NCBI RefSeq assembly: GCF_014201375.1
Contig: NZ_JACHDZ010000006.1
Location: forward strand, 248,001 to 312,000
DNA length: 64,000 bases
Source of the DNA: Tunturiibacter empetritectus
GTDB taxonomy: Bacteria > Acidobacteriota > Terriglobia > Terriglobales > Acidobacteriaceae
Reading direction: 5' to 3'
In this document: positions 16,791 through 26,274 of the stretch, piece after piece
How positions within the stretch are numbered: position 1 is the stretch's first letter
How the letters are laid out: every line of letters begins with the position of its first letter
Program-made: the position numbers and the translations under genes
Notes under the pieces: model-generated
Seen by the model: only the letters and a program-made list of their open reading frames with translations
What the model was told of the DNA's origin: nothing
Databases searched by the model: none

Positions 16791-17106
16791 TGGGGTTCTC
16801 CTTTGCCAGTGAATTAATCGAAGCCATGTCTCAGATGCCACGACGGGCAAAGATGGCTCACGCTATCGAGCAAGAGCCGCCAGGTTTTCAGCGAAGAGTG
16901 CTGGAGGGCGTTGGTAACTGTCGTGGGCCTCAACGGGAGCTCACTGCTGCACAGGCCTTGCCATCGGAAGCATGCTCTCGTATGCCCTAAGGAGATCAGT
17001 TGTCGGATTGGATGGCGCTGGCGTGATTGGAATATTGATGGAGAGCGGCGTCCAATGCGAACACCGCCCGAGTAATCAGGCGCAAGACGATTGCGCCGTT
17101 AGTTGT
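16791..17106. other. Intergenic region, no gene recognised
   Basis: The 316 nt lie between two leftward genes and should contain the promoter of the flavoprotein gene. The only clear structure is a hairpin at its right end (17079-17097), listed separately. Confidence 0.5.
17079..17097 (-). terminator. Hairpin after VOC gene
   Basis: GGCGCAA and TTGCGCC form a perfect 7-bp stem with a 5-nt loop, 10 nt past the VOC stop on the minus strand. No T-run follows, so termination is only suggested. Confidence 0.4.
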
Positions 17107-17796
17107 TTACTGCGGCAGCTCTTTGCCGGCCTGCTCTGCCACCATGTAGGAGGCGTACCAGTCTGGCCAGTTCTCGTCGTACTTGCCGCCGGTGCGCTTC
17201 TCGTGTTCGCCGTGAGCGGCTCCCGCGCGCCGTAGCGCGCTCGCCAGATCGTTTGCTGAAGCGAAGGATGTCGCAGCGGAGTCGATGCGTCCGGGCAGAC
17301 GGGTGGTGATCTCTTGAAAGAGCCAGCCATTGCCGTCTGGATCATTGAACGAGGCGAAGGTGCGGTAGCTGCGATGATCGGGATCGGGACCACTGACCCG
17401 CAGCCTCCCAAAGAGGTAGGGCTGGTCTGGCCCAGCGTACACACCGCCGGCGTCGTGGAACACCTCGCTGATGTCGACGCCTCGACTGAGCAGTTCTTTG
17501 CGAGCGGCGGCTATATCGGAAACGATAAGGTAGAGGCCCTGTGCAGAGCCCGGTGGTGCCGCGGTGACATTCCTGCCGAAGATGACTGAGCATCCGGAGC
17601 CGGGCGGCGTGAACTGGATTACGCGGAAGTCGCTACCGTTGTCGTAGTCGGCATCGAGTCGCCATCCGAGCCTCCCGTAGAACTCCTTCGCGCGGTCGAC
17701 ATCCGAGACGGGGATGACGACTATTTCCAGCTTCGTGTCAACTTTCGCAACGCTGCTCGGATTAACACTGCGCACTTCCTCTTTCGTGATTGCCAT
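17107..17796 (-). CDS. VOC-family (glyoxalase/dioxygenase fold) protein
   Basis: The 229-residue protein has paired beta-alpha-beta-beta-beta modules of the vicinal oxygen chelate fold: LEIVVIPVSDVDRAKEFYGR at the start and SFNDPDGNGWLFQEI near residue 155. The last 60 residues form an unusual charged tail with repeated Trp/Tyr. Such proteins include glyoxalases, fosfomycin-resistance enzymes and carbonyl-handling proteins; no substrate can be assigned. AGGAGG lies 7 nt before the ATG. It is divergent from the carboxylesterase gene. Confidence 0.82.
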   Translation of the reverse strand: MAITKEEVRSVNPSSVAKVDTKLEIVVIPVSDVDRAKEFYGRLGWRLDADYDNGSDFRVIQFTPPGSGCSVIFGRNVTAAPPGSAQGLYLIVSDIAAARKELLSRGVDISEVFHDAGGVYAGPDQPYLFGRLRVSGPDPDHRSYRTFASFNDPDGNGWLFQEITTRLPGRIDSAATSFASANDLASALRRAGAAHGEHEKRTGGKYDENWPDWYASYMVAEQAGKELPQ

Positions 17797-17980
17797 GTGC
17801 TTCCTCCTATCCGTTCACCTGAATTGAAATGAGATTAGTTGCATGGCCCATGGTGCTCCTTGTCAGTGGTGCCTCTACTATCTCGCCACTCGCATGGTGG
17901 GAGCAAGCGGTCGATGGTTGGATTTGTTGGTTTATGTTTACGAATTGGGCTAAGTCGAAGGGGCGGGCAGATAGACTGAG

Positions 17981-19531
17981 ATGACGGTACTTATGATCAC
18001 TCGTCGAAGTTTTCTCGGAAATGGTTCGCTGGCTGTATGTGCCTTCGGAACCCGTAGTCTTTTCGCATCTGCAGATGTAGCACCTGCCATCGTTCGTGCA
18101 CCGAGCGGAGTCTTGCGTGGCGAGAGCAGGGATGGTGTTCGCGTCTTTCGTGGCGTTCCTTTCGCGGAACCACCTGTGGGACAGCTGCGCTTTCTTCCCA
18201 CAGAAAAAGTGATCCCGTGGAAGGGCGAACGGGATGCAACGCAGTTCCCCGCTGCACCGTTGCAGCATAAATTGGTGGAAGTTCCGCACAGCGAAGATTG
18301 CCTTTACCTGAACCTCTGGGCGCCTGAAGGGAACGGGCCCTTTCCGGTCTTTGTCTGGATTCACGGTGGAGGGTTCACCGACGGTTACGCCTTCGAGCCC
18401 ATGTATGACGGCACGGACTTTGCCCACGAAGGGATCATCAGCATCTCAATGGAGTATCGCCTTGGCGTCTTCGGCTTTCTGGATTACGAACCCTTGCTGG
18501 GAGAGCAGTACGCCGGAACTGCGAATAACGCGCTGCGTGATCTGATGACCGCGTTGTCGTGGATACAGGAGAACATCAGTGCGTTTGGCGGCGATCCCGG
18601 TCGCGTGACGATTGGTGGTGAGTCGGCGGGTGCGAAGCTGACCGGTATCTTGATGGGTATTCCATCCGCCCAGCCGTTGTTTCAGCAGATGATCTCTGAG
18701 AGTGGCGGCGCCGAACGCGTTTGGGATCGTGCTGCGAGCGCAGGCGTTTCGAAGGGCTTTGGCGATCTGTGGCAGAAACAATCGGGGAGCCGAGTCGCGG
18801 GCCTGAAGACAGTGGCAGGAGGAGAGCTGATCGAGGCTCAACAACAGTTGCTCGATACGTGGCCGCAACACTTCCCGCTGCGCGCGGAGATCGATGGAAC
18901 GTTGATTCCGCGGCTTCCTGTGGAGACGATCGCCGGCGGCTCGACCCGTGGCAAGAGGCTGTTGATCGGGACCAACCGGGAAGAGAGCGCTGTCTTTATC
19001 GGACCGCATCCGGTGAAAGATGCGACGGCAAATCAGCTTGGGAACACGAGTGTCGCGAAGTTCGATGCTGTCTATCAAAAGTACAAGGCGATTTATCCGC
19101 AACTCAGCGTGGAGCGGCGTCGCATTCGCGCGGTCACGGCGGAGGAGTACTGGGTCCCTTCGCTCCGTGTGGCAGAGGCGCATCTGAAGGGCGGGGGGAG
19201 CGCGTATGTCTACGAACTGGAGTTTGTGGAGACGAGCGGTAAGTTCAAAGGCGACGCCTATCACTCGCTCGATGTTGGGATGGTCTGGAATCATCCGCAC
19301 AGGCAGGTTGTGGATGCCGCATCGGAAGCCGCGCTGGGCAAGCAGATGCATGCGGCCTGGGCTGCCTTCATCCGCGGCGAGAAGCCGGCGGCACCGGGGC
19401 TTCCGACGTGGCCACTGTATGACGAAAAGAGCCGGTCGACCATGATCTTCGGAGCGAAGGCTAGCTCGGAAAGCCGCGTGGAACATGCGCCGCAAGCCGC
19501 TGAACTCGCGCTATGGAACGAAACTCTGTAA
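17981..19531 (+). CDS. Tat-exported type B carboxylesterase
   Basis: This alpha/beta-hydrolase hydrolyses carboxylic esters, probably in the periplasm. The 516-residue protein starts with a twin-arginine signal (TRRSFLG). It has the SEDCLYLN motif, the oxyanion-hole HGGG, nucleophile Ser215 in GGESAGA, and a downstream catalytic His region YHSLDVGMVW. The ATG at 17981 is taken; an ATG at 17993 is equally possible because no clear ribosome site exists. It is divergent from the VOC gene (184-nt gap), which could share regulation. The substrate is unknown. Confidence 0.88.
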   Translation: MTVLMITRRSFLGNGSLAVCAFGTRSLFASADVAPAIVRAPSGVLRGESRDGVRVFRGVPFAEPPVGQLRFLPTEKVIPWKGERDATQFPAAPLQHKLVEVPHSEDCLYLNLWAPEGNGPFPVFVWIHGGGFTDGYAFEPMYDGTDFAHEGIISISMEYRLGVFGFLDYEPLLGEQYAGTANNALRDLMTALSWIQENISAFGGDPGRVTIGGESAGAKLTGILMGIPSAQPLFQQMISESGGAERVWDRAASAGVSKGFGDLWQKQSGSRVAGLKTVAGGELIEAQQQLLDTWPQHFPLRAEIDGTLIPRLPVETIAGGSTRGKRLLIGTNREESAVFIGPHPVKDATANQLGNTSVAKFDAVYQKYKAIYPQLSVERRRIRAVTAEEYWVPSLRVAEAHLKGGGSAYVYELEFVETSGKFKGDAYHSLDVGMVWNHPHRQVVDAASEAALGKQMHAAWAAFIRGEKPAAPGLPTWPLYDEKSRSTMIFGAKASSESRVEHAPQAAELALWNETL

Positions 19532-19626
19532 GGCTGAATGGCTTGGGAGCCAAAGTGATGAGAACTTATCTCTGATCGCTTGGCGGTGTCGTGCAGATTT
19601 TTGGTTCTCGTGATATCAAGGAAGGC

Positions 19627-20337
19627 ATGAGTTCTCCTGAGAGCAATTCGGTCGATGCAGCCAAGCGCCGGGCTGCGGTGTGGGCGGCAGCGCAGATTGA
19701 AGATGGAATGGCGGTGGGCCTGGGGTCGGGATCTACTTCGGCGCTGGTGATTGAAGAGGTGGGACGCCGGGTTGCGGAGGGGTTGCGGATCAAGGCGATC
19801 GCTACGTCTGAGGCCTCGCAGAAGCTGGCGTTGGAGTGGAAGATTCCGATGAGCGACTTTGCGCATCTGCCGCAGCTGGACATGACGATCGATGGCGCGG
19901 ATGAAGTGCAGGTGGGGACGCTTTATCTGATCAAGGGGCATGGCGGGGCGCTGCTGCGCGAGAAGATTGTGGCGATGGCGAGTAAGAAGCTGATTATCGC
20001 GGTGGACCCGCGGAAGCTGGTGAAGACACTGGGAGCCGTGTTTGCGCTGCCGGTGGAGGTGGTTCCGTTTGGCTATGAGACGACGATCAAGCGACTGCAG
20101 GACCTGGGGTTTGAGTCGGAGCTGCGGGTGACGGACGAGGGCAAACCCTACGTAACGGATGGGCAGCACTACATTGTGCATTGCAAGCTGCCGCAGGTTG
20201 GGTTCGATGCATGGCAGGCGGCGGCGAAGTTGAAAGGGACGGTTGGGGTGGTGGAGCATGGGCTGTTTCTGGGGATGGCGAGCAAGGTGGTGATTGGTGG
20301 GCCGGAGGGGATCGAGGTTCTTGAGGCGGCGCGGTAA
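19627..20337 (+). CDS. rpiA: Ribose-5-phosphate isomerase A
   Basis: RpiA interconverts ribose 5-phosphate and ribulose 5-phosphate in the pentose phosphate pathway. The 236-residue protein has VGLGSGSTSALVIEE near the N-terminus, TIDGADEV with the catalytic-site Asp residues, KGHGGALLREKIVA, and a C-terminal VVEHGLFLGMA. The ATG at 19627 follows AAGGAAGG; a GTG at 19591 would add 12 residues. It stands alone between the carboxylesterase and RNase J genes. Confidence 0.95.
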   Translation: MSSPESNSVDAAKRRAAVWAAAQIEDGMAVGLGSGSTSALVIEEVGRRVAEGLRIKAIATSEASQKLALEWKIPMSDFAHLPQLDMTIDGADEVQVGTLYLIKGHGGALLREKIVAMASKKLIIAVDPRKLVKTLGAVFALPVEVVPFGYETTIKRLQDLGFESELRVTDEGKPYVTDGQHYIVHCKLPQVGFDAWQAAAKLKGTVGVVEHGLFLGMASKVVIGGPEGIEVLEAAR

Positions 20338-20410
20338 CGATTGATCGGGCGTTGATGATTGATCGCATGTTTTTCGGGCGGATTGTGGTGAAGATGCCTT
20401 GTTTGCCTCG

Positions 20411-20443
20411 TTGACAGAGCAGTTGGGCTTGCGATGGTAAGCT
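20411..20443 (+). promoter_or_regulatory. Possible promoter of RNase J
   Basis: A perfect TTGACA (20411-20416) lies in the 112-nt gap before RNase J. The downstream -10 is poor: TGGTAA and TAAGCT are the nearest candidates, the latter at 21-nt spacing. The leader would be a few nucleotides. Confidence 0.35.
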
Positions 20444-20452
20444 TAACTATTG

Positions 20453-22120
20453 ATGGCACAAGATAAATTGAAGATTATTCCGCTGGGTGGCCTTGGCGAG
20501 TTCGGTATGAACTGCATGGCGATCCGCTGGCAGGATGACATTATTGTCATCGATGCCGGTCTGATGTTTCCTGAAGAAGAGTTGCTGGGTGTGGACATTG
20601 TTGTCCCGGATATCAGCTATTTGACTGAAAACCGCGAGAAGGTTCGCGCGATCCTTTTGACCCATGGACACGAAGACCACATTGGCGGCCTGCCGTGGAT
20701 TCTGTCTGAACTGAATGTTCCGGTGTATGGGACCGAGTTTACGCTGGCGTATGTTGAGGGCAAGCTGGAAGAGCACCGGCTGCTGGATGACGCGGATTTG
20801 AACGAGATGATTCCCGGGCATCGGATTACGCTGGGGCCGTTTTCGATCATGCCGATCCGGGTGACGCACTCGCTGGTGGACTGCGTGGCGTTGGCGATTC
20901 ATACGCCGGTGGGCGTGGTGCTGCATACGGGCGACTTCAAGATCGACCTGTCGCCGCCGGATAACAAACCGTTCGATCTGCATGCGTTTGCGGAGCTGGG
21001 CAAGCAGGGCGTGCTGGCGCTGTTGCAGGACTCGACCAACGTGGACCGCAATGGGTATACGCCGAGTGAGCGCGCTGTAAGGCCGAAGCTGGATGAGATC
21101 TTTTCGCAGACGAAGAAGAAGCTTTTCTTCAGCTGCTTCTCTTCTTCGATTCATCGGATTCGGCTGGCGATGGAGTTGGCGCATCAGCATGGACGCAAGG
21201 TTGCTGTGATTGGACGGTCGCTGGATAACTCGACCGAGATTGCGCAGGATCTTGGGTATCTCGATCTGCCGCAGGGTCTGGTGATCAATCCGGGGCAGAT
21301 TCGTGATTTTGCTCCAAATAAGTTACTGATCATGATCAGCGGCACGCAGGGTGAGCCGATGAGTGCGCTGAGCCGGGCGGCGGTGAATAATCACAAGTTC
21401 GCGCATATCGATGCGGGTGATACGGTGCTGCTGAGTTCGCGGGTGATTCCGGGGAATGAGAAGTCGATCTACCGGATGATCGATCACCTGGAGCGGCGCG
21501 ATGCGAAGGTGATTCATGATGACGGGCAGTCGGGTCTGATCCACGTGAGCGGACATGGGAGCCAGGAGGAGTTGAGGTTGATGATCAATCTCGTTCGTCC
21601 GAAGTTCTTTATTCCGATTCATGGAGACTATCGTCACCTGAAGCGTCATGCGGAGCTGGCGGGGTCGATGGGCGTGGTCGAGAAGACGATTTTGTTGGAG
21701 GACGGCGACGTTCTGGAGCTGGATAAGGGCTCGGCTACGAAGACCGGGAAGGTTACGGTTGGACGAGTGTGCATCGATTCTGGCGGGACCTCGACGGACG
21801 TGGTGGAAGACATTGTTATTCGCGATCGGAAGCACTTGAGCGAGGATGGCATTGTGCTGCCGATCATTGCGATCAACAAGCAGACGGGTCTGTTGGAGAA
21901 TCCACCGGAGATTGTGATCCGAGGAATGGCGATCGCTACAGAAGAGGGTTTGATCGCTGAGGCGCGGCAGGTGGTGCAGCGGACGCTGGAGGGATCTTCG
22001 GCGGAAGAGAAGGCCGACTATGGCGTGATCAAAGAGAAGATTCGGAACGACCTGAAGCGTTATATCCAGAAGAGCACGAGCCGGCGGCCTTTGATCATGC
22101 CGGTGATTCTGGAGATCTGA
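20453..22120 (+). CDS. rnj: Ribonuclease J
   Basis: RNase J is a metallo-beta-lactamase/beta-CASP enzyme with 5'-to-3' exonuclease and endonuclease activity in mRNA turnover and rRNA maturation. The 555-residue protein has the zinc motif LTHGHEDHIGG, then LHTGDFKID, the beta-CASP segment with SGTQGEPMSALSR, and a C-terminal domain with PVILEI at the end. The ATG at 20453 is chosen because the product then starts MAQDKLKIIPLGG. A bidirectional terminator follows the stop by about 17 nt. Confidence 0.95.
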   Translation: MAQDKLKIIPLGGLGEFGMNCMAIRWQDDIIVIDAGLMFPEEELLGVDIVVPDISYLTENREKVRAILLTHGHEDHIGGLPWILSELNVPVYGTEFTLAYVEGKLEEHRLLDDADLNEMIPGHRITLGPFSIMPIRVTHSLVDCVALAIHTPVGVVLHTGDFKIDLSPPDNKPFDLHAFAELGKQGVLALLQDSTNVDRNGYTPSERAVRPKLDEIFSQTKKKLFFSCFSSSIHRIRLAMELAHQHGRKVAVIGRSLDNSTEIAQDLGYLDLPQGLVINPGQIRDFAPNKLLIMISGTQGEPMSALSRAAVNNHKFAHIDAGDTVLLSSRVIPGNEKSIYRMIDHLERRDAKVIHDDGQSGLIHVSGHGSQEELRLMINLVRPKFFIPIHGDYRHLKRHAELAGSMGVVEKTILLEDGDVLELDKGSATKTGKVTVGRVCIDSGGTSTDVVEDIVIRDRKHLSEDGIVLPIIAINKQTGLLENPPEIVIRGMAIATEEGLIAEARQVVQRTLEGSSAEEKADYGVIKEKIRNDLKRYIQKSTSRRPLIMPVILEI

Positions 22121-22137
22121 CGAAGAGTTGAAAAATA

Positions 22138-22172
22138 AGAGAAAGGCGCCGGGGGACTGCGCGCCTTTCTCT
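22138..22172. terminator. Bidirectional terminator between RNase J and the ferritin-like gene
   Basis: A perfect 12-bp stem (22138-22149 with 22161-22172) has an 11-nt loop. On the minus strand it is followed by TTATTTTT, so it is a good terminator for the leftward gene; on the plus strand the tail is only weakly T-rich. Confidence 0.85.
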
Positions 22173-22196
22173 TTGAGGAAGAAACTTACAGATCGT

Positions 22197-23402
22197 TTAG
22201 AATCCGCGGCGAGCCTCGTCTGCTTCCTCCGCCAGTTCGAATAAAAGACGCAGGAACTCGGGATTCTTCTGGCCGATGAAGAGCCCGTCATTGATAAAGG
22301 CATGGACAGCGGCTACAGCTCCTGAGTTTTTGGTCGAGGTTGGACGAATGATCGAAACAGGGGGGAACTTCTTGCTGAGGAAGTGGGTTGGCTCGGGCAT
22401 GATCAGGTTGGCCTGCAAGGTGTCGCCTTTGAGGGACTCGGGATCGGTCTCTCCCTGGGCCGCTGAAAGGGTTGTAAACGTTACCGTGGCTCCCGTGCCT
22501 CCGGGGCCATTGTCGACGTCGGTGAGCGGGAGTGCGTTGCCTGCCTTGTCTTGCCAGGTTTGGAAGTGCATAGTCTCGGCTGGGCCAATGCTGAGCAGGA
22601 CGCGCAACACCTCTGCGTTGTGTACCTTCTGGGCGAGGGTGGGATAGAGGCTGGTGCCGCCTGCCTCAATGAAGGCAAAGTGGAATCCAGCGGTGAAGGC
22701 GATCGCCTGGAGATGGGGTGTGATGCTTTTGGTGTTGTCACTGCTGAGGAAACTGCCGGCGGTGTCGGCGTCGGTTCTTGGAATGGCGGTATGCCGGCCT
22801 ACGTTGAGACTGGGAACCGCTTGCAGGAAGGGCGAGTTCTCGTCGACGTCGGGGTTGGTAATGCTGCGATACCTGGACCAGAAGCTGGTGTCGACGGTGA
22901 GCTGGGTGAGGTTGGTGAGCCGCCTCTTGCCGGTAGAGCCAGTCGCGGTGCTGCCTGGGATGGTGGCAAACGGACTGAGGTCGACGGCCTCGGCACCCTT
23001 CGACTCCAGATAGGCTTTCAGGAAGGCTACGTGGCTGATCTCATCGTCGGTGTTGTCGTGAATGTACTGGGCCATGTCACCATCGAGAATGGAAAGTGCG
23101 GCGGTGTAGAGAGGATTTCCCCCGTTGACTCCGGAGACTTCGTTGTCCTGGGTGCCTCCGAGTTCGGAGTATTGAATCCACAGATCGGTCTCGATCTGCT
23201 CGATGACGTTGAGGAACCTGAGGATCGCGATGTCGCCTTTGGTGATGTCGTCGCGATCCCTGTCACGATCCTCACCGAACGCGGATCGCCCGCTGCCCGA
23301 CAGTCCAGCGCCGATTGTCGCTGCACCTGCTGCAGTGATTCCGGTCTTCAGGAACGCGCGCCGATTTGCGGATTTCCCGATCAGATTTTCTAAATTTGTC
23401 AT
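22197..23402 (-). CDS. Tat-exported ferritin-like domain protein
   Basis: The 401-residue protein has a twin-arginine signal (RRAFLKTG followed by a long Ala/Gly helix), so it should act in the periplasm. The body is a four-helix ferritin-like domain: ILRFLNVIEQIETDLWIQ, DDEISHVAFLKAYLE, AFTAGFHFAFIEAGG and GPAETMHFQTWQDK supply the expected Glu/His ligands, with loops longer than in ferritin. A di-iron or dehydratase-like role is inferred from the family only. The ATG at 23402 has AAAAGGAGAAG upstream. It is divergent from the patatin gene. Confidence 0.85.
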   Translation of the reverse strand: MTNLENLIGKSANRRAFLKTGITAAGAATIGAGLSGSGRSAFGEDRDRDRDDITKGDIAILRFLNVIEQIETDLWIQYSELGGTQDNEVSGVNGGNPLYTAALSILDGDMAQYIHDNTDDEISHVAFLKAYLESKGAEAVDLSPFATIPGSTATGSTGKRRLTNLTQLTVDTSFWSRYRSITNPDVDENSPFLQAVPSLNVGRHTAIPRTDADTAGSFLSSDNTKSITPHLQAIAFTAGFHFAFIEAGGTSLYPTLAQKVHNAEVLRVLLSIGPAETMHFQTWQDKAGNALPLTDVDNGPGGTGATVTFTTLSAAQGETDPESLKGDTLQANLIMPEPTHFLSKKFPPVSIIRPTSTKNSGAVAAVHAFINDGLFIGQKNPEFLRLLFELAEEADEARRGF

Positions 23403-23664
23403 ATTCACTTCTCCTTTTGCCAAAACTGATTGAGCTAGTAATAAGCTGGCCCCAGTGAGCACACGGTAGGCGTTCTGCCTGGCGCAGTTGTCAGTGCAAG
23501 GTGAAAGGATTGTCACTGTTTGGCTAAGCTTGCTTGCCGGAGGGCTTCGTGGATGGAACGTCAGGTGATGCCTGTGATTCTGGAGGGTTGAAGTTCTGAA
23601 GATAAACGGAGTATGCCCCGTAGAATGAAGCGACAACCTCCCCTGTTGCACGTTGTTCCTTCTT

Positions 23665-25902
23665 ATGAAGCTTCGTCGACTCCATCCCTGCCCGCAAACA
23701 GTTTTGAAGACGATCGTTGCTGCGGCACTGCTTGTGCTGTGGCCCGCGAGTCTGAGGACCTGGGCGCAGAGGCCGACGATTGAGCCGCCGACCCGGCAGA
23801 GGATTGGGCTGGTGCTGGAGGGTGGTGGGGCGCTGGGGTTTGCGCACGTGGGCGTGATTGAGTGGATGGAAGATCACCACATTCCAGTAGATGATATTGC
23901 CGGAACGAGCATGGGAGGCCTGATCGGTGGACTGTATGCGTCGGGGAACAGTCCGCAGGAGATTGAGGATTTTGTCGGTGGGATTAACTGGCCGGCGGTG
24001 TTGAGTGGGCAGCTTCCGTTTCCCGCATTGAGCTATCGCCGAAAGGAAGACAAGCTGGCGTTTCCGAATCGGCTGGAGTTTGGGTTGAAGCATGGCCTGA
24101 GTCTGCCGAATGGGTTGAACTCGGGGTCGGCGGTGGGGTTGCTGCTGGACCGGGAGATGCTTCCTTACTACGATTTGAAGAACTTCGACGATCTACCGAT
24201 TCCCTTTCGCTGCGTGGCGACTGATATTACGACGGGCAAGGAGCATGTGTTCAAGGATGGATCGCTGGCTCAGGCGATGCGATCGACGATGTCGATTCCC
24301 GGGGTGTTTGCACCGGTGGCGCATGGGGACCAGATCTACTCGGATGGCGGCGCGGTGAATAATCTGCCGGTTGATGTGGCGCGATCGATGGGCGCGGAGG
24401 TTGTGATTGCGGTGTACCTGGATACGGGGCCGGTGGATAAGGCGAGCTTGAACTCGCTGGTCGGGGTGGCGGGAAGGAATGTTGCGATCATGGTTTCGGC
24501 GAACGAGCTCGAGAGCATGAAGAACGCCAACATTCTGCTGAAGGCGGATGTGAGCAAGTTCAGCTCGAGCGAGTTTGAGAGGAGCGCGGAGATTATTCCG
24601 CAGGGCGTGAAGGTGGCAGAGGAGCATGCGGCGGAGTTGGAGAAGTATGCCTTGAACGACGCGGACTGGCGGGCGTATGTGGCGCAGCGGGATGCACGGC
24701 GAAGGACGAAGATTCCGGCCCCGCAGTTTGTGAGTGTGCGTGGGGTGAAGGGCGCGCAGCGTGCGGAGATTGCGAATGGGTTTATGAAGTATGTCGGCAA
24801 GCCGGTGGATTCGAAGAAGATTGAAGAGACGATTGCGGATCTGCAGGGTACGGGAACTTACTCGAACATCAGCTACAACCTGGTCGATGAGAAGAACAAG
24901 ACCGGGTTGCTGGTGCGACCGCAGATCAAAGACTATGGGCCGCCGTTTTTGGACGTGGGACCGACGCTTGCTTCGAATGATTCGAACGATATTCAGCTGG
25001 GACTAGGCGGACGGGTGACGTTCTTTGGGCTGACGGGGCCGGGGTCTGAGATACGGCTGGACGCTTCGGTGGGGAAGGTGGCGGGAGTTTCAGGGGAGTT
25101 GTATCAGCCGTTGGTGGCGGCGAAGCGGTACTTTGTTGCGCCGCGAGCGTACTACGCTCATACGATTACGTCGCTTTATTCGGGGAGCCAGGAGCTCTCG
25201 CAGTACACGGAGGAGCGGAATGGATTGGGGTTGGATCTTGGGTATCGGTTCAGCTCGAAGGCTGAGTTGAGGGTGGGTGAGGACTACCAGTGGTATGGCG
25301 AGACGCTGCGCGTGGGGCAGCCGATTGAGCAGATCTTTCACCTGACGCCGTTTGTGAGCAACGTGCGGTTTCAGTACCTGGGGCAGGATAATGTGCAGGT
25401 GCCGACGAGGGGGTCGGAGTTGCTGACGAAGTATACGCACTCGACGCAGAGACCGTTTGGCGAAGGTGGCTACTCGCAGTGGGATACTCGCGTGGCGCAC
25501 TTCCTTCCTGCGCGGCAGAAGGGGATTATCTTTGGCACGATGGAGGGAGGGACGAGCTTTGGAGCGACGAACCTTGGGCTGGCGGGGTTTTCGCTGGGCG
25601 GGGCGCTGCGGTTGAGTGCGTATGGTCGCGGAGAGCTGCTGGGGAGTGATTATTTTCTGGGGCAGGTGGGCTATCTTTACCGGCTGACGAAGCTGAATCC
25701 GGTGATCGGGGATTCGATCTATGCAGCGGGATTTTATGAGATTGGGAAGGTGTGGAACGCGGCTCCGGGGACGCCGACGTTGCCGAATGATATCTCGGGT
25801 GCAGTGGTGGTGAAGACTATTCTTGGGCCGTTTTATGGCGGGGGGAGTGTCGGGGATAGCGGTCATCGGAAGTGGTTCTTTGGGTTGGGGCGTGTGTTTT
25901 AA
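23665..25902 (+). CDS. Patatin phospholipase fused to POTRA and outer-membrane barrel (type Vd autotransporter-like)
   Basis: The 745-residue protein has a signal peptide ending near residue 34 (TWAQ), a patatin domain (oxyanion GGGALG, nucleophile Ser82 in GTSMG, Asp227 in DGGAVNN), a POTRA-like region around residues 350-420, and a C-terminal beta-barrel ending in Phe. This order matches PlpD-type Vd autotransporters, which secrete or display a lipase A1/A2 domain. The ATG at 23665 lacks a ribosome site; a TTG at 23653 is possible. A good terminator follows. Confidence 0.9.
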   Translation: MKLRRLHPCPQTVLKTIVAAALLVLWPASLRTWAQRPTIEPPTRQRIGLVLEGGGALGFAHVGVIEWMEDHHIPVDDIAGTSMGGLIGGLYASGNSPQEIEDFVGGINWPAVLSGQLPFPALSYRRKEDKLAFPNRLEFGLKHGLSLPNGLNSGSAVGLLLDREMLPYYDLKNFDDLPIPFRCVATDITTGKEHVFKDGSLAQAMRSTMSIPGVFAPVAHGDQIYSDGGAVNNLPVDVARSMGAEVVIAVYLDTGPVDKASLNSLVGVAGRNVAIMVSANELESMKNANILLKADVSKFSSSEFERSAEIIPQGVKVAEEHAAELEKYALNDADWRAYVAQRDARRRTKIPAPQFVSVRGVKGAQRAEIANGFMKYVGKPVDSKKIEETIADLQGTGTYSNISYNLVDEKNKTGLLVRPQIKDYGPPFLDVGPTLASNDSNDIQLGLGGRVTFFGLTGPGSEIRLDASVGKVAGVSGELYQPLVAAKRYFVAPRAYYAHTITSLYSGSQELSQYTEERNGLGLDLGYRFSSKAELRVGEDYQWYGETLRVGQPIEQIFHLTPFVSNVRFQYLGQDNVQVPTRGSELLTKYTHSTQRPFGEGGYSQWDTRVAHFLPARQKGIIFGTMEGGTSFGATNLGLAGFSLGGALRLSAYGRGELLGSDYFLGQVGYLYRLTKLNPVIGDSIYAAGFYEIGKVWNAAPGTPTLPNDISGAVVVKTILGPFYGGGSVGDSGHRKWFFGLGRVF

Positions 25903-25905
25903 TCG

Positions 25906-25938
25906 ACTGCTTAGGAATCAGTAAGCGGTGGTTTTTTT
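25906..25938 (+). terminator. Intrinsic terminator of the patatin gene
   Basis: ACTGCTTA pairs with TAAGCGGT through eight pairs (one wobble) across an 8-nt loop, followed by seven T beginning 3 nt after the stem. Confidence 0.85.
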
Positions 25939-25969
25939 GTTGGATCGCAAACGCACGGGGATAACTACG

Positions 25970-25977
25970 GATAATCT
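25970..25977 (+). promoter_or_regulatory. Possible -10 element, small membrane gene (leaderless)
   Basis: GATAAT (25970-25975) overlaps TAATCT (25972-25977); the latter ends exactly 6 nt before the ATG at 25984. The transcript would be leaderless; no ribosome site is visible. Confidence 0.4.
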
Positions 25978-25983
25978 TGGTAG

Positions 25984-26265
25984 ATGTGGAAGGTCATGTT
26001 CGTCGGGGAAGTCATTGTGGTTATTCTGTCGCTCATGAACCTAGGCGTTCCGGGATCCTATCGCCAATTCTGGCAATCTGAATGCATTTACCTAGCAATT
26101 GCCGGCTCGCTTGCTCTATTTTCTGTATTTCTTGAAAGACGAGAGACCATCCAAGATGGACGAAAACCTATACGACATCTAGAAAGACCACAGATTTTAG
26201 TCCTAACAATACCGCTGGGACTTTGGCTGCTGGGAATCTATTTTCTTCTGATGCATTTCAAATGA
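25984..26265 (+). CDS. Small three-helix membrane protein, unknown
   Basis: The 93-residue product has three hydrophobic segments (about residues 6-24, 34-50 and 71-90) with a charged loop between the second and third. I do not recognise it. Its base composition is visibly lower in GC and its codon use less biased than its neighbours, which suggests recent acquisition or weak constraint. It has its own terminator-promoter boundary upstream and is followed 9 nt later by the threonine dehydratase gene. Confidence 0.6.
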   Translation: MWKVMFVGEVIVVILSLMNLGVPGSYRQFWQSECIYLAIAGSLALFSVFLERRETIQDGRKPIRHLERPQILVLTIPLGLWLLGIYFLLMHFK

Positions 26266-26274
26266 GGTGAGGCT

